6,622 nucleotides of DNA from contig DPSB01000460.1 in NCBI GenBank assembly GCA_003537495.1, positions 1 through 6,622 of the forward strand, given 5' to 3'. The stretch comes from Cytophagales bacterium. GTDB lineage: Bacteria; Bacteroidota; Bacteroidia; Cytophagales; Cyclobacteriaceae. Below, in pieces: positions 1 to 6,555 of the stretch. Position 1 is the stretch's first letter; the number at the start of each line of letters is the position of its first letter. Made by a program: the position numbers and the translations under genes. The notes under the pieces are model-generated. The model was not told the origin of the DNA. It made no database searches and worked only from the letters and a program-made list of their open reading frames with translations.

Positions 1-2562
1 CACATCAATTACTTTGTCCGCAGTGATAGCTTCTGAAATGATTTGTTTGATGGCTGTTTCTATCTCTTCGTCTGTTCTGCCTCCTTCATTCCGGTCAGAA
101 ATTTTTACTAACCTTGCTTTGACGGCTTGAAAGAGCGCAACGTTGTCACGAATAGCAATCGCTTTTTCGTGGGGAACAGAAATAGCAAAAGCTTTTAATA
201 AATTCTTAGTGTTCTCAATGAATGACTGTTCTCCGTTCTCTTGACTGAAAATGTAATCAACAATTAATGGAATGTATTTGAGTTTATCAGAAGATGAAAG
301 TGTAAAGAATTTTCGCCAATCGAAATGTCTTAGCTGATAATCTACAGCTTCGTAAAACTCTAACATTTTGGCCACTGCTATTTCCTGGTCAAGTGTTGGT
401 TTCCCTTCTCCACCACTCGCTGTATATTCTGCCAAGGCATGTTTTAACTCCTGAGCAATGCCCAAATAATCAACTACTAACCCGCCATCTTTACCCTCAG
501 TGAAAACGCGGTTTACTCTTGCTATGGCTTGCATGAGACTGTGACCTCTCATGGGCTTGTCAACATAAAGCGTATGCAGACACGGTGCGTCAAATCCCGT
601 AAGCCACATATCCCTCACGATAACCAACTTTAAACTATCCGAAGGATTTTTCAATCGTTCGCCAATGGCTTTACGCCTTGGCTTGTTCCGTATGTGAGGC
701 TGCATCTTTAGTTCATCGCTCGATGAACCCGTCATCACTACTTTAATTGTTCCTTTATCGTCCTCGTCCGAATGCCAATGTGGTCTTATTCGGGTAATCG
801 CCTCATATACTTCCACACAAATTCTACGACTCATGCAAACTATCATGGCCTTACCGTCTAAAACCGAATTGCGCTGTTCGAAATGGTTAACTAAATCTTC
901 GGCAATCTTTTTTATGCGGTTCGGGTTGCCAACAATCGCTTCAAGCCTTGTCCACTTGGCGCGAAGCTGCTGGCGCTGGGTTAGTTCTTCTCCTTCTGTC
1001 AGTTCTTCAAATTTATCATCCAGTTCTATTTTCTCTGTTTCCTCGAAATGAACTTTTGCTAATCGACTTTCATAATAAATGGGAACGGTAGCCTTGTCCG
1101 TAACCGCTTGTTGGATGTCGTACACATCCACATAATTTCCAAAAACGGCTTGCGTGTTTCTATCTCCGCTTTCGATGGGCGTTCCTGTAAAACCTATAAA
1201 CGAAGCATGAGGCAGCGCATCGCGCAAGTATCGGGCAAATCCATCAATAAAATCATATTGACTGCGATGGGCTTCATCCGCAATCACCACTATGTTTTTT
1301 CGATCACTTAATGATTTAATTTCAGCGCCAATGTATTTTGGGTTAGGTTCTTTTACATTTCCGGGCTCTACTATATCCGTATCTACCGGCATAAACTTTT
1401 GAATGGTAGTAAATACAATTCCGCCAGAAGCAACTTTCAATAATGTGCGTAGGTGTTTTCTATCTTCCGCTTGTTGTGGTTCTTGTCTTAGTAGCTGCTG
1501 ACAGTTTTCAAACGTTTCATAAAGCTGGTCATCTAGATCGTTGCGGTCAGTTAACACAACGATAGTCGGATTATCCAGAGCCAACACCAATTTGCCTGTA
1601 TAAAATACCATACTCAAGCTCTTGCCGCTTCCTTGTGTATACCAAACCACACCCGCGCGTCTGTCTCCCACCTCACCCCGGCCCTCTCCAAAGGAGAGGG
1701 AGGAAAACCCCGCTGCACGTTTTGTAGTTTCAATGGCTTTGTTCACGGCATAGTATTGATGATAGGCCGCAACTTTCTTAAGTGTCTTTTCATTACTCTT
1801 TTCAAAGACTATGAAATGGCGAATTAAATCCAGCAATGTTTTTCGGTTTAGCATTCCGTTAAACATCACTTCCATTTGTGGAGTCAATGTATCAGCAGTT
1901 GTTTTGCCGTCTTTGGTTTTCCAACTCATGAAGCGACCCCAATCGCTGGTAATGCTTCCGCAAAGTGCATCCCAGCCATCACTCACTATTAATAGTTCAT
2001 TGTAAGTGAACAGGGAAGGAATTGCTTGCTTGTAAGTCTGTAATTGATTGAAGGCTGTCTTTATCGTAGCGTTTTCATCAACGGCATTTTTTAACTCAAT
2101 CACCACTAATGGCAATCCATTGATGAAAAGAATAATATCAGGCCGTTTGTTCTTAGCATTCTCAATAATAGTAAACTGGTTGATAGCTAAAAACTCATTT
2201 CGCTCTGCGTGTTCGAAATCAACAAGGTAAACTTTCTCTCCCCGAATGCCGTCTTTGGTTCTTACTTCAACATCAACTCCTTCGGTTAAATATTTATGGA
2301 ATGTTTCGTTATTGATTAGCAGATTGGGGCTATCAGAGCGCAATACTTTTTTTAGTGCATCTTCCTTAGCATCGTTGGAAATTGTAGGATTTAACGTTTC
2401 GATAGCTGCGCGAAGGCGATTTGCTAAAACCACTTCATTGTATTCGCGCTCTTGTTGTTCTCCGTCAGGCGAAATGGTTGGCCCCAATACATGTGTGTAA
2501 CCCAACCCTTGCAGGTAGCCCAGCGCAATTTGTTCTATTTCGTTTTCACTGATGGAGTTCAT
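1..2562 (-). CDS. hsdR: Type I restriction enzyme R subunit (HsdR), N-terminal 854 residues, C-terminus cut off by window edge
   Basis: This is the motor and nuclease subunit of a type I RM complex: it translocates DNA using ATP and cuts unmethylated invading DNA, joined to HsdM and HsdS in the cytoplasm. I translated the frame from the ATG at 2562 to base 1 and it is open throughout. The N-terminal PD-(D/E)xK nuclease shows D142, E156-L-K158 and the QxxxY element Q173/Y177. The SF2 helicase follows: Walker A TQGSGKS (309-315), DEAH (429-432), TGTP (459-462), and a late motif QAIARVNR (678-685) after TGFDAP (655-660). Family members are usually about 1000-1100 residues, so the C-terminal HsdM-binding helices are outside the window. 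The start overlaps the stop of the PIN gene (TGATG), suggesting coupled translation. An oddity is about 14 extra residues (285-298) encoded by a palindromic repeat just before Walker A. No stop or frameshift was seen. Confidence 0.96.
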   Translation of the reverse strand, partial: MNSISENEIEQIALGYLQGLGYTHVLGPTISPDGEQQEREYNEVVLANRLRAAIETLNPTISNDAKEDALKKVLRSDSPNLLINNETFHKYLTEGVDVEVRTKDGIRGEKVYLVDFEHAERNEFLAINQFTIIENAKNKRPDIILFINGLPLVVIELKNAVDENATIKTAFNQLQTYKQAIPSLFTYNELLIVSDGWDALCGSITSDWGRFMSWKTKDGKTTADTLTPQMEVMFNGMLNRKTLLDLIRHFIVFEKSNEKTLKKVAAYHQYYAVNKAIETTKRAAGFSSLSFGEGRGEVGDRRAGVVWYTQGSGKSLSMVFYTGKLVLALDNPTIVVLTDRNDLDDQLYETFENCQQLLRQEPQQAEDRKHLRTLLKVASGGIVFTTIQKFMPVDTDIVEPGNVKEPNPKYIGAEIKSLSDRKNIVVIADEAHRSQYDFIDGFARYLRDALPHASFIGFTGTPIESGDRNTQAVFGNYVDVYDIQQAVTDKATVPIYYESRLAKVHFEETEKIELDDKFEELTEGEELTQRQQLRAKWTRLEAIVGNPNRIKKIAEDLVNHFEQRNSVLDGKAMIVCMSRRICVEVYEAITRIRPHWHSDEDDKGTIKVVMTGSSSDELKMQPHIRNKPRRKAIGERLKNPSDSLKLVIVRDMWLTGFDAPCLHTLYVDKPMRGHSLMQAIARVNRVFTEGKDGGLVVDYLGIAQELKHALAEYTASGGEGKPTLDQEIAVAKMLEFYEAVDYQLRHFDWRKFFTLSSSDKLKYIPLIVDYIFSQENGEQSFIENTKNLLKAFAISVPHEKAIAIRDNVALFQAVKARLVKISDRNEGGRTDEEIETAIKQIISEAITADKVIDV
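1669..1710. repeat. Short palindromic REP-like element inserted in frame in hsdR
   Basis: The core is a perfect inverted repeat, ccctctcc (1682-1689), a 3-base loop aaa, and ggagaggg (1693-1700), followed on one side by the tail cctcaccccgg (1671-1681). This combination is, from general knowledge, a dispersed repeat found in many copies in Bacteroidota and some other bacterial genomes. On the minus strand it supplies codons 285-298 of HsdR, including [10 protein letters not shown]; on the plus strand it reads [10 protein letters not shown], a peptide often seen in spurious annotations. HsdR homologues normally go directly from the KA..T.RA helix to GDRRAGVVW, so these residues look like an addition. 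The outer limits are estimated from the protein alignment I remember; no target-site duplication was visible. Confidence 0.75.
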
Positions 2563-3107
2563 CACGATTGCAAAAGGATTGAATTAGCAGTCAGGATATC
2601 AATTTCTGTCGTATTAAAGTCCTTGTCGTTTGTGAGTAACACAAAGTCATTTTCCTTACAAATAGCGAGTATGCCCTTGTCATTAAAATCCAGTGTGTCA
2701 TAGGTAAGGAATGACTCTATATCTGCTTTTGTAAAATTCTTTTCAACAATGGTAAATAGATCAAGAATAGAATGTTTTACAATGAGGTAGACATCATTAA
2801 CGACACTCTGTCCTTCCGCACTATTGCGGAAGGTCTTAAATGGCAGCACCTGCTCGGTTAATGTATTGGCTAAAAGGTGTTTTCGATATTCTGCACGAAT
2901 GGCAACATTGATTGTTTCTGAAATAACCAAATGATCAACAACCAGCTCATTACCTTGCGTAAGCAAATTGCCATAAGCGTTAGAGTAGCGATTCTCCCAA
3001 TGTTGCGAGCCAGTAGGCCAGAATAAATAAATAAGAACATTGGCATCGAAGAATATCTTCCGGCCAGTTAATGATGAGATTTGTGGGAGGTCATATTTGG
3101 CTGGCAT
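2562..3107 (-). CDS. PIN-domain protein, predicted RNase (toxin-like effector)
   Basis: A predicted metal-dependent ribonuclease of the PIN superfamily (VapC-like fold), about 181 residues, longer than typical VapC toxins (about 130-140). Numbering from the TTG at 3110, the acidic active site is visible: D22 in [12 protein letters not shown]65 in ISETIN, D141/D144 in [10 protein letters not shown], and D162/D164 in TNDKDF. All four acidic positions of the family are present, so it is probably active. I chose the ATG at 3107; a TTG directly before it (3110) abuts the stop of the STAS-like gene and could also serve. The stop overlaps the hsdR ATG (TGATG). Its place directly after a small gene recalls toxin-antitoxin pairs, but the neighbour is a STAS-like protein and not a usual VapB DNA-binding antitoxin. 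The target RNA cannot be read from the sequence. Confidence 0.85.
   Translation of the reverse strand: MPAKYDLPQISSLTGRKIFFDANVLIYLFWPTGSQHWENRYSNAYGNLLTQGNELVVDHLVISETINVAIRAEYRKHLLANTLTEQVLPFKTFRNSAEGQSVVNDVYLIVKHSILDLFTIVEKNFTKADIESFLTYDTLDFNDKGILAICKENDFVLLTNDKDFNTTEIDILTANSILLQS
2812..2833. repeat. Perfect 9-bp inverted repeat (hairpin) inside the PIN gene
   Basis: ccttccgca (2812-2820) and tgcggaagg (2825-2833) are exact reverse complements around a 4-base loop ctat. In the minus-strand mRNA this would form a stable GC-rich stem-loop covering about residues 93-100 of the PIN protein. No U-tract follows it in the direction of transcription, so it is not a standard intrinsic terminator. 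Function is unknown and chance is possible. Confidence 0.6.
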
Positions 3108-3110
3108 CAA

Positions 3111-3455
3111 CTAATCCAATAGTGTTTTGATGCTGTTCTCCATAGCATCGGGGTTTTTATAGTAGAGTTTTGCTGTATCAACTACCCGCTTAAGTGCAAC
3201 CGCACCTGGCTGTGTAATGTCCTTCACTTGTAGGTTTTGTTTAATATCTGTCTCCGAAAAATCCTTATACAATTGCCCCACCGCAGAGTTTAAAAATGCG
3301 GTAGTGAGGATTTCAACATTCAAAAACGAAAGCACTACTTTTTTATTCTCCTTAAATGCTTTGTAAACAAGCTCAAACACCTTTTGCCCGTCTCCTGCCT
3401 CTACACTAAAGGGGCTGCCCACCACATTGAACACATTTATCACCACGTTATCCAT
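3111..3455 (-). CDS. STAS-like domain protein (DUF4325 family)
   Basis: A 114-residue single-domain protein resembling the DUF4325 (STAS-like) family. The recognisable block is VVLSFLNVEILTTAFLNSA followed by VGQLYKDF (residues 40-66), the family's hallmark of a buried strand, a turn rich in Ser/Thr and an amphipathic helix. STAS domains such as SpoIIAA act in partner switching: a GHKL-type kinase phosphorylates a Ser/Thr in the equivalent turn, which changes the partner bound. T51 and T52 lie at that place here, so phosphorylation by the upstream ATP-binding protein is a reasonable inference, not shown. The gene starts at an ATG 48 bases after the ATPase gene, the only gap within the hsdS-to-hsdR stretch, and its TAG stop is followed by TTGATG, where the PIN gene starts. 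There is no helix-turn-helix, signal peptide or membrane segment. Confidence 0.85.
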   Translation of the reverse strand: MDNVVINVFNVVGSPFSVEAGDGQKVFELVYKAFKENKKVVLSFLNVEILTTAFLNSAVGQLYKDFSETDIKQNLQVKDITQPGAVALKRVVDTAKLYYKNPDAMENSIKTLLD

Positions 3456-3503
3456 ACTCTAAATCTAAAATATATCGCTCAGATTTGCTTCATTGGCTAG
3501 CAA

Positions 3504-4322
3504 CTAACTTGCCTGATCGTCTGTACAAAACTGCAAATTTACAATGGTTCCGGGAAACCTAGCCGACATGGTATTTGCCTTTTCGCCCAAGTGGCTGTAT
3601 TCGTAAAATCCGTCCGCGCTTACAATCTGCATTTTACCTCTGTTTTTAACGATAAACTCCCTCAAAATGGCTAATCCAATGCCTCCAGTTACGCCTTGTT
3701 TGGTAGTGTGCCTGTCCTGAACCGCCCACTGAATAGCCTGCACGGCCGACAGATCTTTGCCAAATCGCTGCCTGATTTTTTCCTTAAAGCCTATACCCAC
3801 ATCAGTAATGGTAAATTCTATCTTGTTCTTAACCGGAAAGAATTGTCCACAGGTGTAGATGTGTTCTGTTTCACTGTGAATCTGTGCATTTACAAATATC
3901 TCGTAAATCGCTTCTGTCATCTTCTCCTTTAATGCAGCCGATATTTGGGGTAACTCCGTTCGGTTTAATAACTCATCGGTAACATACTGACTAAAAAACT
4001 TGCCATCAGTAGGTTTCAGTTTCATGTATTGGATGGTGGTACTGTGATGATCAACGGCACGCGGGTAACCATAATAGGAAAGGAAATCATTCTTTTGAAG
4101 GATAAGCTGAATACTGGAATCGATGTGGATGAATTTAATGGCATTCAACCCGTCTGATAATTTATCCAATACAGCACCCAACGCGGAAGCCATGTTGGCA
4201 GAGAACCAGAAGCGAAGCTCAACAGGTATGGTTTCAAATAGATTATCCGCGTGCTTTTGATAAAGCGAAGCCAACAGTTGATAGCTAAAAAAATCGTTCC
4301 GTATATCAGAAATTACACTCAT
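3504..4322 (-). CDS. GHKL/HATPase-fold ATP-binding protein, possible protein kinase of a STAS partner switch
   Basis: A 272-residue cytoplasmic protein with a C-terminal histidine-kinase-like ATPase fold (about 130-265). The N box is EAIYEIFVNAQIHSE with E141 and N145; the G1 box is DVGIGF (D174, G176, G178); the G2 box is TGGIGLAIL (213-220); a final strand GTIVNLQF (258-265) closes the fold. There is no phospho-accepting His domain or sensor transmembrane segment, so it is more like the SpoIIAB/RsbW group or a stand-alone ATPase than a two-component kinase. The N-terminal half (1-125) is not assignable with certainty; FIHIDSSIQLILQKNDFLSYYGY (in two parts, 64-75 and 76-86) suggests an alpha/beta domain. 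Its ATG overlaps the hsdS stop (ATGA), so it should be co-translated with the specificity subunit. Its likely partner is the adjacent STAS-like protein. Alternatives are a GyrB-type or MORC-like ATP switch. Confidence 0.85.
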   Translation of the reverse strand: MSVISDIRNDFFSYQLLASLYQKHADNLFETIPVELRFWFSANMASALGAVLDKLSDGLNAIKFIHIDSSIQLILQKNDFLSYYGYPRAVDHHSTTIQYMKLKPTDGKFFSQYVTDELLNRTELPQISAALKEKMTEAIYEIFVNAQIHSETEHIYTCGQFFPVKNKIEFTITDVGIGFKEKIRQRFGKDLSAVQAIQWAVQDRHTTKQGVTGGIGLAILREFIVKNRGKMQIVSADGFYEYSHLGEKANTMSARFPGTIVNLQFCTDDQAS

Positions 4323-5554
4323 GCTTTTACTTGAATCTTTCCGGTCATGAGTTTTGGTAATAGGCTGTCACGGACTTGAATAAGCGATTGGTTCTCCAAA
4401 TAATTCGTTTCCTTCCTTTGCCAAATTGTTTCCATTAGCTCAGAGAATTTAACGACAATATCTTTTACTGGAAGATTGAACTGTGGCAATTGAAGACCGT
4501 CAATCTTCAGCATATTTACAGTCGTACCATTTGTACAACCAATTATTTGGTCTCGAACATCTGGCTGTAATAATAAGTAGTAGATGAATTGTGGTGTTAA
4601 ATAAGAAGCTGATTTTGGTCGGACTCTATAAATATGATGACTGAAAATTGCTTCCTCACCAAAGTAACGTGGCGTTACTGCGGGAAATCCAATCAATAAA
4701 TGTTTATGGCCTTGCTCAGTATTAGCAACAATAATTTCACGTGGGCCAACTATGTGCCGTTCTTTGTACTCACCAGAGTAATATTTAATGCCTTCATTCT
4801 TGTATCCACCGCCCTCATATACGGAGTTCAAGTTGTGCATGGGAATCCCTTCTCCACTTTCCGCCAAGCCACTGCCTTTGTAACTCAATCCTCTTTCTAC
4901 ATCAAACTGATTCTTAAATACTTCCGTGCTCCATCCCTTCGGTAATCCATTCACCAATTTCTTTGAGCTTCCCGGAAACTTAAAATCTACAAACCACTCC
5001 TTAAAAATAGCTTGCGCCATTGCTTCAAGGGTTTGGTTCATTTGTAGGTTAAGTTCTATTTTGTTGTCTAAGCTAGAGAGGATGGAGGCGATTTGGGATT
5101 GGTTGCGAAGGTCGGGTGCAACAATCTCCAATTCTTCAAGTGCTGATTTTTCAACTCTTTGCCTTCCTGATGTTCCTGTCATCATCTGGATGGCATTGCT
5201 TCTCAAAGAGTCAGAACGCGTGAGGTAGTAAACAAAATCAGAGTCAGAAACATTTTCTTTTCCTCTGAAAACTAAAAACTCCGTAGAACCAAATCCTAAA
5301 CCATCTCTTAGGTCTTTAACCTGACAGATTTTTCCATTTTCCAAACACGGAGTTATTCTCGCAAATAAGGTATCACCATCTTTGAATTTTGAACCACCCT
5401 TTAGTTCCCGCTCAATAGATGTTGTTACAAATTTTTGCGATGGATTAAGGTCTTTCATTTCAACAAAGGAATATTCATTTCCCTGTTTCAGCGAAACCTT
5501 TGGATTGATGTCTGCGAAGTCACTAAGCTTATATGTTTTCCAATTCTTTGGCAT
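4319..5554 (-). CDS. hsdS: Type I restriction-modification specificity subunit (HsdS)
   Basis: HsdS determines the bipartite DNA target for both methylation and restriction. The 411-residue product has the full two-half layout: TRD1 (about 1-147, with FARITPCLENGKI at 64-76 and GFGSTEFLVF at 87-96), a central conserved helix (about 150-190: NQSQIASILSSLDNKIELN, then AQAIFKEWFVDF at 180-191), TRD2 starting at LPKGWS (204-209) and running to about 360, and a distal conserved helix ending LLPKLMTGKI (398-407). The two spacer helices set the gap between half-sites and dock two HsdM. The target sequence cannot be predicted here. The start overlaps the dinD stop (TGATG) and the stop overlaps the ATPase start (ATGA). 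No tandem repeat, truncation or second hsdS is visible, so phase variation is not indicated within the window. Confidence 0.97.
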   Translation of the reverse strand: MPKNWKTYKLSDFADINPKVSLKQGNEYSFVEMKDLNPSQKFVTTSIERELKGGSKFKDGDTLFARITPCLENGKICQVKDLRDGLGFGSTEFLVFRGKENVSDSDFVYYLTRSDSLRSNAIQMMTGTSGRQRVEKSALEELEIVAPDLRNQSQIASILSSLDNKIELNLQMNQTLEAMAQAIFKEWFVDFKFPGSSKKLVNGLPKGWSTEVFKNQFDVERGLSYKGSGLAESGEGIPMHNLNSVYEGGGYKNEGIKYYSGEYKERHIVGPREIIVANTEQGHKHLLIGFPAVTPRYFGEEAIFSHHIYRVRPKSASYLTPQFIYYLLLQPDVRDQIIGCTNGTTVNMLKIDGLQLPQFNLPVKDIVVKFSELMETIWQRKETNYLENQSLIQVRDSLLPKLMTGKIQVKA

Positions 5555-6408
5555 CAGTCTTTTTTCTTCTTGGCTGGTTTCTTGGCTTCTTTCAGTACTT
5601 TCTTTTCCTCACTTTCAAGTTTCCGTTTCAGCTTACCGGTATCTTCTGCTACGGGTAGTGCTTCAGGTTTCACACCGCGCTCGTGCAGTATTTTTCGCAC
5701 GGCCAAGTTATTGTCAATGTGTTCTTTTGAAATGGCGCTTTCGCCTTTCAAATCTTTTTCCACCACATTGTGGCTGGTCAATTCAGTGGCAAAGTCTTTG
5801 GCTTTAATAGTAAGGGTGGGAAGAAAATCGGCCAAGGGTTTTGTTTCCGGAATTTGAAGTTTTCGCTTCATGTCTTGCGTGGTGAACCCACCAAACAATG
5901 CCTTATCGCCCTGTGAGCGAATGATGGCAAAGCCTTTATCATCTACCCCGCGCTCGTAAATAATGCCGGATAGTTTCTTTTCGGATTTGGAAAGCTTTTC
6001 TCTGGCGGTTACTCTTGCAATGTCCAGTAAACGCTGTTCAATTATCTCCTGCTTGCGGGTTTGCACGGCAAAGTAGGTTTGTGCAAACGCTATTTCGGGC
6101 TTAGATGCATCGCCATTTTGGGCTATCAGGTAACAGGCATAGCGGGTAAGAGCCATGTCTGCAATTTCACGCTGCGAACCGCTGCCCAAGTCAACCATTT
6201 TCCCGATATCGGCAAAATGGTCGGATAGGCTCACACCACTGCTGTTACTGGCGGCTTTTGCCTTCTCAATCACTTTTAAGAAGTTGTCCCACTTGGCATA
6301 TCCCAATATTTCCTGCAATTCACGGGCACTCCAGCATTCAACGCCTTTGTAGTCATGGCAAGCACTTTCGAACTGACTTAGTAATTGATGTATTTGCTCG
6401 GTTTTCAT
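5554..6408 (-). CDS. dinD: DinD-like DNA damage-inducible protein D
   Basis: A 284-residue homologue of Escherichia coli DinD (about 274 residues), an SOS-induced protein reported to inhibit RecA-dependent strand exchange and disassemble RecA filaments. Conserved blocks recognised from memory are WSARELQEILGY (26-37, BRO-N/KilA-N-like start), the SSGVSLSDHF segment (56-65), RYACYLIAQNGD (89-100) and AQTYFAVQTRKQE (109-121). The C-terminus is a charged, probably disordered, lysine-rich tail (about 258-284, ending KKPAKKKKD) that may touch nucleic acid. It lies between hsdM and hsdS; such DinD genes are often found within type I RM operons. The ATG at 6408 follows a 136-base gap with two inverted repeats that could control it; no LexA box was recognised. 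A run of six A just before the stop allows a speculative -1 frameshift into hsdS. Confidence 0.9.
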   Translation of the reverse strand: MKTEQIHQLLSQFESACHDYKGVECWSARELQEILGYAKWDNFLKVIEKAKAASNSSGVSLSDHFADIGKMVDLGSGSQREIADMALTRYACYLIAQNGDASKPEIAFAQTYFAVQTRKQEIIEQRLLDIARVTAREKLSKSEKKLSGIIYERGVDDKGFAIIRSQGDKALFGGFTTQDMKRKLQIPETKPLADFLPTLTIKAKDFATELTSHNVVEKDLKGESAISKEHIDNNLAVRKILHERGVKPEALPVAEDTGKLKRKLESEEKKVLKEAKKPAKKKKD

Positions 6409-6426
6409 ACTGTTTTGGCACTATTA

Positions 6427-6555
6427 CTATATCGAGGAAATCCTCGAAATGCTCAATTGTGCAACCAGTGGTTGCGTAATTTTAGTTTCTTGATTGTCAA
6501 TATCTTGCAATTGTGCAGCAGCGTGTTGCCAAATTAGATATTGCTCACAATTCAT
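6427..6555 (-). CDS. Possible 42-residue small ORF between hsdM and dinD
   Basis: An ATG at 6555 lies inside the last codons of hsdM (11-base overlap, different frame) and opens a frame of 42 codons ending in three consecutive stop codons, TAG TAA TAG (6429-6421). The peptide starts MNCEQYLIWQHAAAQLQ and is not recognised; it is not clearly hydrophobic and has no known motif. Favouring it are the overlap with hsdM, matching the style of the operon, and the way it fills almost the whole gap. Against it are the short length, the absence of a ribosome site, and the two inverted repeats lying within it. It may be only a regulatory spacer. Confidence 0.3.
   Translation of the reverse strand: MNCEQYLIWQHAAAQLQDIDNQETKITQPLVAQLSISRISSI
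6432..6447. promoter_or_regulatory. Perfect 7-bp inverted repeat upstream of dinD, candidate operator
   Basis: tcgagga (6432-6438), two bases aa, and tcctcga (6441-6447) form an exact dyad 24 bases before the dinD ATG. The position suits an operator or a short RNA hairpin in the hsdM-dinD leader. No U-tract follows it in the transcription direction, so it is not a standard terminator. The binding protein, if any, is unknown. Confidence 0.45.
6454..6517. repeat. Pair of 10-bp direct repeats in the hsdM-dinD gap
   Basis: caattgtgca occurs at 6454-6463 and again at 6508-6517, 54 bases apart. The first copy partly overlaps the left arm of the 6461-6475 dyad. The spacing is a multiple of three, so in the small ORF both copies read as AQL. 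With this length, chance is possible; a repeated protein-binding site is the alternative. Confidence 0.35.
6461..6475. promoter_or_regulatory. Perfect 7-bp inverted repeat with 1-base centre, candidate operator
   Basis: gcaacca (6461-6467), centre g, tggttgc (6469-6475). The symmetry continues weakly outward: after two mismatched positions on each side, aatt at 6455-6458 pairs with aatt at 6478-6481 region (a6478, a6479, t6480, t6481), giving a 27-base imperfect dyad. It lies 13 bases from the neighbouring dyad at 6432-6447. The two repeats have different sequences, so they would not be two copies of one site. Confidence 0.45.

Noticed and set aside
1..2562. Possible frameshift or stop in hsdR because of the repeat insertion
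   Set aside because: The complete minus-strand translation from 2562 to 1 was read by hand and is open, with helicase motifs in order both before and after the insertion.
833..2703. Several plus-strand open frames of 60-84 codons opposite hsdR and the PIN gene
   Set aside because: They lie opposite a continuous minus-strand frame with clear HsdR or PIN motifs, have no recognisable domains and overlap one another; they are antisense shadows. The one with [10 protein letters not shown] is the other strand of the palindromic repeat.
3108..3110. TTG as the start of the PIN protein
   Set aside because: An ATG follows immediately and is the more usual start; only one residue differs. Kept as an alternative in the gene entry.
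3456..3503. A promoter in the 48-base gap before the STAS-like gene
   Set aside because: There are A/T-rich stretches (tatattttag on the minus strand) a little like the Bacteroidota -7 element, but no TTG at suitable spacing and no full TAnnTTTG match; not supportable.
4319..5554. Phase-variable or recombining hsdS
   Set aside because: No tandem repeat in the central spacer, no inverted partial hsdS copy and no recombinase gene are visible in the window.
6421..6475. Intrinsic terminator between hsdM and dinD
   Set aside because: Both inverted repeats lack a following U-tract on the minus-strand transcript, and their stems are short.
4700..6479. Plus-strand frames of 65-141 codons opposite hsdS and dinD
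   Set aside because: Composition is Ser/Phe/Leu-rich as expected of antisense translation of Lys/Glu-rich genes; hsdS and dinD on the minus strand are clear.
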